A stretch of DNA of 64,000 nucleotides from Chromobotia macracanthus (taxonomy: Eukaryota > Chordata > Actinopteri > Cypriniformes > Botiidae): positions 1,785,501 to 1,849,500 of the forward strand of contig JAZGTH010000007.1 of NCBI GenBank assembly GCA_036877525.1, read 5' to 3'. Position numbers and translations under genes: made by a program. The notes under the pieces are model-generated. The model worked only from the letters and a program-made list of their open reading frames with translations. It had not been told where the DNA came from and searched no databases. Shown here in pieces: positions 57,605 to 64,000 of this stretch. The number at the start of each line of letters is the position of its first letter. Positions within the stretch are counted from its first letter, which is position 1.

Positions 57605-60600
57605 TTTATTTATTTTGCAATATTTGTAACTTACCACAAGACAGCTGTCTGTACTGTATCATTGTGCATCTTTTGCAATTACATTAATTGTGGAAGTTGC
57701 ATTTAAAAGTTGTCCAGACAGAGAATAGTTGTAAAAGACGTGTGTTTGGAAGGAAAAGGGTGGGATCTGCATGTGTGAGCTGTCATGAACCTCCAACCTG
57801 TAACTTTGAACCTAATACTTTCAACACAACAAAATCTGAGTGTGAAATGTTCTGGTAGAGCAGAAATAAAGCTAGAACTTTGGCTAGAATCTGGGTTTGT
57901 GTTTTCTTTACCATTGTACTACAAATTCAGAAAGAGATGGCGTCACCTTGACAATGTCTTCATAATGATAACAGATGCTCTGTTAAAACTGTGAATGGAG
58001 GAAGGTCCAGTTAGGGAATGATAATATATGAAATATGACTTTGATATATGTTGATAGTTTGAGTGTGGTCATCGGCAGTAAAATGTAGTTGATTGATTGG
58101 GTGCTATAATAAGCAGATCATAACTGTCATTATGTTACGTTTCAGAACATTGAGAGCCATCCAGCAGAAAGATCTTCCACCATGATGAATTACAGCCTGG
58201 TGCTATGCTTGATTAATCCCATAATGTCTGTTAGTTTATTCAGAATGACAACAGAGTAATAGAAATGTTGCTTTAACAGCGCATGTCATCTCATTCAACT
58301 AAACGTCATCTTAAAATTTGATTTTTACATTTTCTGAAGAGAGCTTGACTGTGTAAAATTCACAGTCATGAGGGTATTGTGGATGGTTGCCAGGGCATTG
58401 CTGCACAGTTTCTAAAGCATTTGGAGTATTTGGAGTGTTAGCATGTCGCTGTGTGGTTTCTAGGATTTTGGGTTATTGTTAGGTGGTTGCTGGTTGATTT
58501 CTTACCGGTTCAGGTCAAATGAACTCAACTCCATGTTTCAGTAATGTTCCAGTCCAGCTGATTCTTCCCACAGAATTACAGTAGGTATCACTCTCATATT
58601 TCCAGGATTAAGCATGTGGCAACACAAAAAAAGACTCTAGCATATGACCGTAGTCCAGCTGAAGTTTGGACCTCATGGGGAACGAGAGTGAATAAACACA
58701 ATGATTCATGCCAAATACAATAAATGGCTATATATCTTTATATCTCTTTTAGCAGATGATGAGTTTGGTCATGAAAATGATTTTTTTTTTTTAAACATTA
58801 CACATCTTATGGAATAGAGTTCATTGTTTAGGATGGAAAAGAAAAAAGTAAACTTAAAATCATTCTCCAAAATCAAACCCTTTAAATGCTCAGTTCATGC
58901 TTGAATTAAATCATTTAGGTCATTAGGTTCTCCCACAAAAGGCTGGGAACCCCCTGTTCTAAATGGTAAAATAATGCGAAAACATTTCCTTTTTCCACAA
59001 ACAGCAGGCTGCGTTGTTCATCTTTGTTAAACGTTCCAATAGATCTTTCTGTACTTGTCTCCTCTACCACCAGTGACTCACTGTGACCGTACAGCAACGT
59101 TTGTGCTAAATGTTTTACTGCCCTGAGGCCCATTCGTCACTACACTTCATTATTGTACCTGTCTTATAAAATCACAGTATGTTGCTGTAATTTCTAACCA
59201 CCTCTGTCTGTCTGCAATTATTAACATGTTTGGATAAAGTTTATACAAGTATATTATATAATACATCTTAAAATTCCTATGTTCGCAGGCAGCCACCTTA
59301 ATAACTCCCTTAAAACTGCATTTCAAACAGGACTGGGTGCTTTCGGTATTCCCCTCCTCATATCCAGCTATCCATCAAACTGAGGCTCCCATAAGATGAC
59401 TAATGAAGCGAATAACTGTTGGGAAGAGAGAGGCGAAACATAGCTGAGGCTGAAACTCACAACACAGTGCCGTCAAATCTCTTTAGATGTTTACCGTTCC
59501 AAACTGGGTTTGTTCATTTCCTTGGTATAATCACAGAAACTCCCAAAGCACAACTTTTGTTGCAAAGAAGAGGACGCAAACAAAAGCCATGCCCGGCAGG
59601 CTCGACACAAACTCTAATGCTGAAATGCTAATTTAGCAAATCTAATGAACTACAAAGTGAAAGGAATGCTACTGGAAAACTAATACACACATTCCCATGT
59701 GCTGTGCATTAATAAAAATGTTTTATTCTAATAGACACGCGGAGGAAATGTTAATTGCTTATAAGTTGTTTCATAAATTATTTTCAGAAACAAAAGTCTC
59801 AGACGTTTCTGCTTGGTAGAAATAAAAATAAGGGTGTTGTATTCACCGTTCAGATTTCATTTCCTCAGTTTTACAGGTTGATAAAACTTTGACTTTTGAT
59901 TGCAGACTTTGGTGTCTAAGTAAATCTTAGCACAGTTAGCTCTAAAAGAGATGTGAGATTACAATCAGCCATTACAATCAGCCAGTTAATCGGCCTAGGC
60001 AATACATACCGTTGTGACACTGTTAGAAATATACATGCAAAGTGCACTGCACCAGAATGGTTCAGAATATTTTATTTATTTAGTAAAATAAATTGATGAG
60101 ATACACAAACAGATCCTATCAATCAACTATTTTCCCTTGAGTCTCTTGTATTAAACACCTGCCTCTCTAAATCCACAGGAAGTGCCATGCAGAGTGATAA
60201 TCAGCCAAGGGTAATCTCAGAATCTAACAGAGCTGTACCAAGGGTGTGAAGCTCTCCGATGAGTGATGTGTGATTCTGTAACGTAATTAAAGAAGACACA
60301 GTCTAAAGATTTTTTATTCGTGAATCATTTTCTAATTCACTTTATTAATCTGTGCAAAGGCGTCCTGAGCCTTCAGATGGGAGATTCCTCATTACTCAAT
60401 ACACCTGAGGAAGCTGACAGCGCCTGTAATGAGATTTTCACTGAGTGATTTTGCAGACTCATACTATACAGCACAGGCCCAGGTAAGGAACTCTCTAGAA
60501 CAATAGCATGTACAAAGATCAAGTGAAATTTGATTTTATGTTGATTCAATACATATGGACGCATATGACAGCTTCACAGTTGTCCTACTGGTTCAGTTTT

Positions 60601-62610
60601 GCTCTCACTAAGGTTGTTGACCTGAGTTAGCAACAGGCCACGACCTTCAGTGGGACTGAAGCCTAAAATGACTTCTATGTAAATACTTCCTGGAGGGAGG
60701 TTTAATCCTTGTTTTGAAGCTAAAGCTATCAATGTATTTGAAGTTGAACCGCAGGTATTAAGATTCCCTTTGGGTTTAATGTTGATAGCTGCTCTTTCCT
60801 TTTCAATGAGCTTTTTACCAGAACAGACATTTTGGTGTCGGTCCTTCTCTCATTTTTAGTCCCAACACGTAGCTGAGCTTCACCTTTATGGGAACATCAT
60901 TCTTATCAGTCACTTAGGAAAATGTCATTTCTAAGATGAAGTTTGTTATATCTGTGATGCCTGTAGATGAATGAATAGGAGCTTTGGGACGTTGTATTGA
61001 AGGCCGTAAGTTGTTAGCCTGGCTAATAAGCCCTCACTCGTAGCTACTGCACCAAACTACAAAGTGTGGAACGTTTGATGAAGCTCCTGACATTGTGACT
61101 GTTCTCAATTTTGGTTGAAAAATGCTACTTAGAAACGGGACCTGATGCATCATGCCTGAGTCTCTCCATCATTTGTGACATTCTGTCAAGGTTAAGAATC
61201 TTGTTTACGAGTCAACTTATTAATGTCACTGTTTTCATCGTTATATTGCCAGTCACCCAATTTATAAAACTTGAGATAAAGTCGGGAATTCAACAAGAAT
61301 CAGACAGACCTGTCTGTCTTTGCAGATAGGATATCAGGCCCAAGACTTTTTTAATAGTTAACATCTTACTCATATATAAGATAAACTGTAAAGTCAAATA
61401 TTGATTTCATGTTGATTTTGGTAAAAATTTAATATTGTTTTTATGTTCACTCTGATAATTTATTATAATTATGCACTCTCCAAAAGATTTTGTGACTCAT
61501 TGTTTCATTTCATTTTCTGTTATTCAGATGATTTTCTCTGGCCGTTGCTTCATATTAACATGTGGTATCAAAACAAAGTTTCAGCTTTGGAATTTCTCCC
61601 CAGGTCTCTGAAACTTCTGTATTAAAACGATTAATGTTTTGGGCTTCCCTTTCTGTCTAAATAAGGTGGCAAGATGAACTATTGGCATATTCTCGTTCAT
61701 TTAATCTTAAAGGTGGCATAGCATTTAAACAAAAGGTTAATGGCATTAAAATGACTCCCTCAAACACGTTATTGATTAACTGCTCATTAAATCTGGAATG
61801 TTACTCAGCTAATGCAAATGTAACTCTCCCTCTTCTGCCTGCTAGCCAAATGTATCTTTTATACACATCTGATGGCCAATACAGCAGTTTAGTTGCTTTA
61901 ACCGTATACTGTCCAGATATTTCCTGCTTTCATTATCTTACCGCAGTATCATAAAATACAACCCACCGCACAGAGCTGAACCAATTACAGTTAAGCGTGT
62001 GATTAATGCGTCGCAATATGCTGAATGGAGACCTCTTGTATTATATATGAACGTGTTCTCTGTAAGGTGCATGAAATATGGACATATGCAGATCATCTTC
62101 AGGCCTGAGTAAAAAAGCAGCAGACCACCGTGAGTGACCAGATAGTTCACAATAACTCATTTTACTGTGTCATGTCATGCAGCAGTGTGTTGTATTTAAA
62201 AATGTACTGCTTATAATAAAAAGCATAATGATTATTGTTAATTTGTTACCGTTTTTTACTATTGTAAAATGTCACTGACAGGTAGTTTTTAACAGATCAT
62301 TTTTATATCTTCTGTAACCTGCAAAAGGGAGTTTGTTTGGTAGGCAGTTAACAACTTGTTCAGTGCCAAAAATTAAAACATGATTCAGAGATTTTACTAG
62401 GTAAATAAACAGCGATGCATTGAGGACGTCCTCATTTTGATGTGGTTTTAAAATATGCCATGATTTTGTGACTTCACATATAACTTTGGTGCTTTCAGGT
62501 TATGGATTTTATTATGTATTACTGTAGTCACCTTCTTTAAGAACTGCTAGAGCGGCATAGCATAAAATACCTCACCACAGCAGCTGTTTTTAGTAGGTAA
62601 AGTCAAGAAT
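57605..62610. other. intergenic, no gene seen
   Basis: A 'ggttgctaggtgg'-type dispersed repeat lies near 58.37-58.5 kb. No exon chain is supported on either strand. GULP1 lies beyond TFPI in human but no exon of it is recognised here. Confidence 0.35.
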
Positions 62611-62627
62611 TCTTTGAGACTGCGTTT

Positions 62628-62765
62628 CCCAGCAGAGTTTGTTTCTAACTCCAATCAAACATGCTACAATCAGCTAATCAATGCATCGGGTCCACTTGAA
62701 CGTTATGTGTGTGCTGGGGCTGGGTTGGAACTGAGCTCTGGAGCTGGTTCGAGAAGCAGGACTGT
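62628..62765. mobile_element. degenerate dispersed element
   Basis: The 'ccaatcaaacatgctac' and 'aatcagctaatcaatg' words, with 'gagctggttcgag' further on, match the pattern of a common fish repeat. It is eroded, with no ends defined. Confidence 0.35.
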
Positions 62766-64000
62766 GTGTTCAAGACATGGCTTTGTGACTCACTCATCAG
62801 ATCTTTGTTATTCCGCCCCACTGAATAACCTTATTTGCTTTCTGTGGCGGATTACACCCACTCCAGCCACAGAGATGGTTATTGCTTCAGTGGGGGCCAA
62901 AATACACTGGAAAGACTCAGTCAATATAATACAGGTACTGACAGCATGATAAAAATCAGTGTTTACAGAATAGATTGAGTCTGGGGCCCACACACACAAA
63001 CCTATATATATTTTCTTTGATACTTCAGTGTAACAGACTCTTTCTTTCTAGATGCATATTTCACTGCAGTGCAGGGTTGCTATTTATTTCATCTCTTTTT
63101 CAAAAACAATACGTACTTCAGCGGCACATGGCCAATAATCACCATAATAATCATAACAATACTCAGCAATCTAAATCAATAATCTACATTGCAAATAAAA
63201 TTACATATTAGGGATGTCCAATTAAAACTCAACTCTTATACATACAAATGTCTAGTCGTACCCACCCTGAAATCAGAGCATGTGTAACTTCCTAAATACA
63301 TAACGAAAGCAAATACAAATGATCCTCTGCCCTCATCTGTGTTTAAATGACTAAAAAGAACAGTTATGAAAGTTGGCAGGCTGCAGAACCTGCAGGTACT
63401 GAAGCTGGGCTGGATGTTGTGGTCAATGGGTTTTGCAAGTATAAGAACTTTCTGTGCCAAATTCATAATTGACAGCAAAGAGGTTCATTTGATGTGTTTA
63501 AATGAAAGCTTTAAATCTTGTGCAGGGTTCAGACATGGCAGATAAGCGATACCCAAGACCTTAATAAAAAAGACTGAAAAACAGAGAGTGAATGCGAGCA
63601 GTAGTTTATAGAAATTAAAGGTGTCTTACCTCTAAAACAGATGTTTGGCGGTGTCAGAAATAAGCCTTTATTTTTATGGCCTGGCATATGAATTGATTTT
63701 CAGTGACATGAGAGCATGTTTTTTCTAACACACAGCGTATCATGCACATACTGCAATTTAACCAATGAATTCAAATGGCAGCTACAGTACCGGAACTTGA
63801 GAGGCCTAGAAGACAATATTATGAAATATAATAAGCACTTACTAACTTTTTTAGCTAGGACTTCTGGGCCAATGTTACATCACTTAATTAATATTCATGA
63901 GCCAAAACTATGAGGTTTGCAACGTTTTTAGGTGTATACAAGTTTAATAATATTTTTCGGAAAGATGTTTTTTGGGGATTTTTTTTGGAGCAGGTGGTTG
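62766..64000. other. intergenic to window end, no gene seen
   Basis: AT-rich, no supported feature. Confidence 0.35.

Overview
The window looks like a teleost nuclear chromosome, most likely from a cyprinid-type (otophysan) fish. It is AT-rich and intron-dominated. It carries tRNA-derived SINEs, several families of short palindromic non-autonomous DNA transposons, long minisatellites and (TA)n/(CA)n/(TCTG)n microsatellites. There are no bacterial operons, no CRISPR array, no rRNA and no free-standing tRNA gene.

Two protein-coding genes can be reconstructed exon by exon, both on the minus strand. (1) calcrl, the calcitonin receptor-like receptor, is a class B GPCR partner of RAMPs for CGRP/adrenomedullin. 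Twelve coding exons run from 29551 down to 24418 (1413 nt including stop, 470 aa), with consistent splice phases and the diagnostic 42-nt penultimate exon. A likely non-coding leader exon lies at 30174-30265, and a CpG-rich promoter with CRE motifs and a leader-exon donor lies at about 37.47-37.68 kb. (2) tfpi, tissue factor pathway inhibitor, has seven coding exons from 51597 down to 38745 (840 nt including stop, 279 aa). They encode a signal peptide, Kunitz 1, Kunitz 2, two small linker exons, Kunitz 3 and a basic tail. A canonical poly(A) signal at 38188-38193 ends the transcript about 0.5 kb upstream of the calcrl promoter. The tandem order and orientation match the CALCRL-TFPI neighbourhood I know from human chromosome 2q32.

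Layout. 1-22 kb is gene-poor, with a possible 3' transcript end near 2.07 kb, a 2.5-kb minisatellite (3.7-6.2 kb), a CpG-rich patch (6.4-6.7 kb) and many transposon relics. 22-24.4 kb is the calcrl 3' flank/UTR. 24.4-37.7 kb is calcrl, with a hairpin-forming minisatellite in its first intron. 38.1-51.7 kb is tfpi, with MITEs and strong inverted repeats in its introns. 51.8-64 kb is the tfpi upstream region, with a duplicated compound microsatellite and a suspicious homopolymer patch; no gene is recognised there.

The two genes share a vascular setting: calcrl is a vasodilator/angiogenic receptor in endothelium, and tfpi is an endothelial anticoagulant. I found no convincing new molecular system. 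The best second looks are a glycine at the P1 site of tfpi Kunitz 3, a templated 151-bp insertion flanked by 51-bp duplicates (19.5-19.76 kb), the poly(A)-signal-bearing minisatellite, several near-perfect palindromes, and three patches that look like assembly artefacts.
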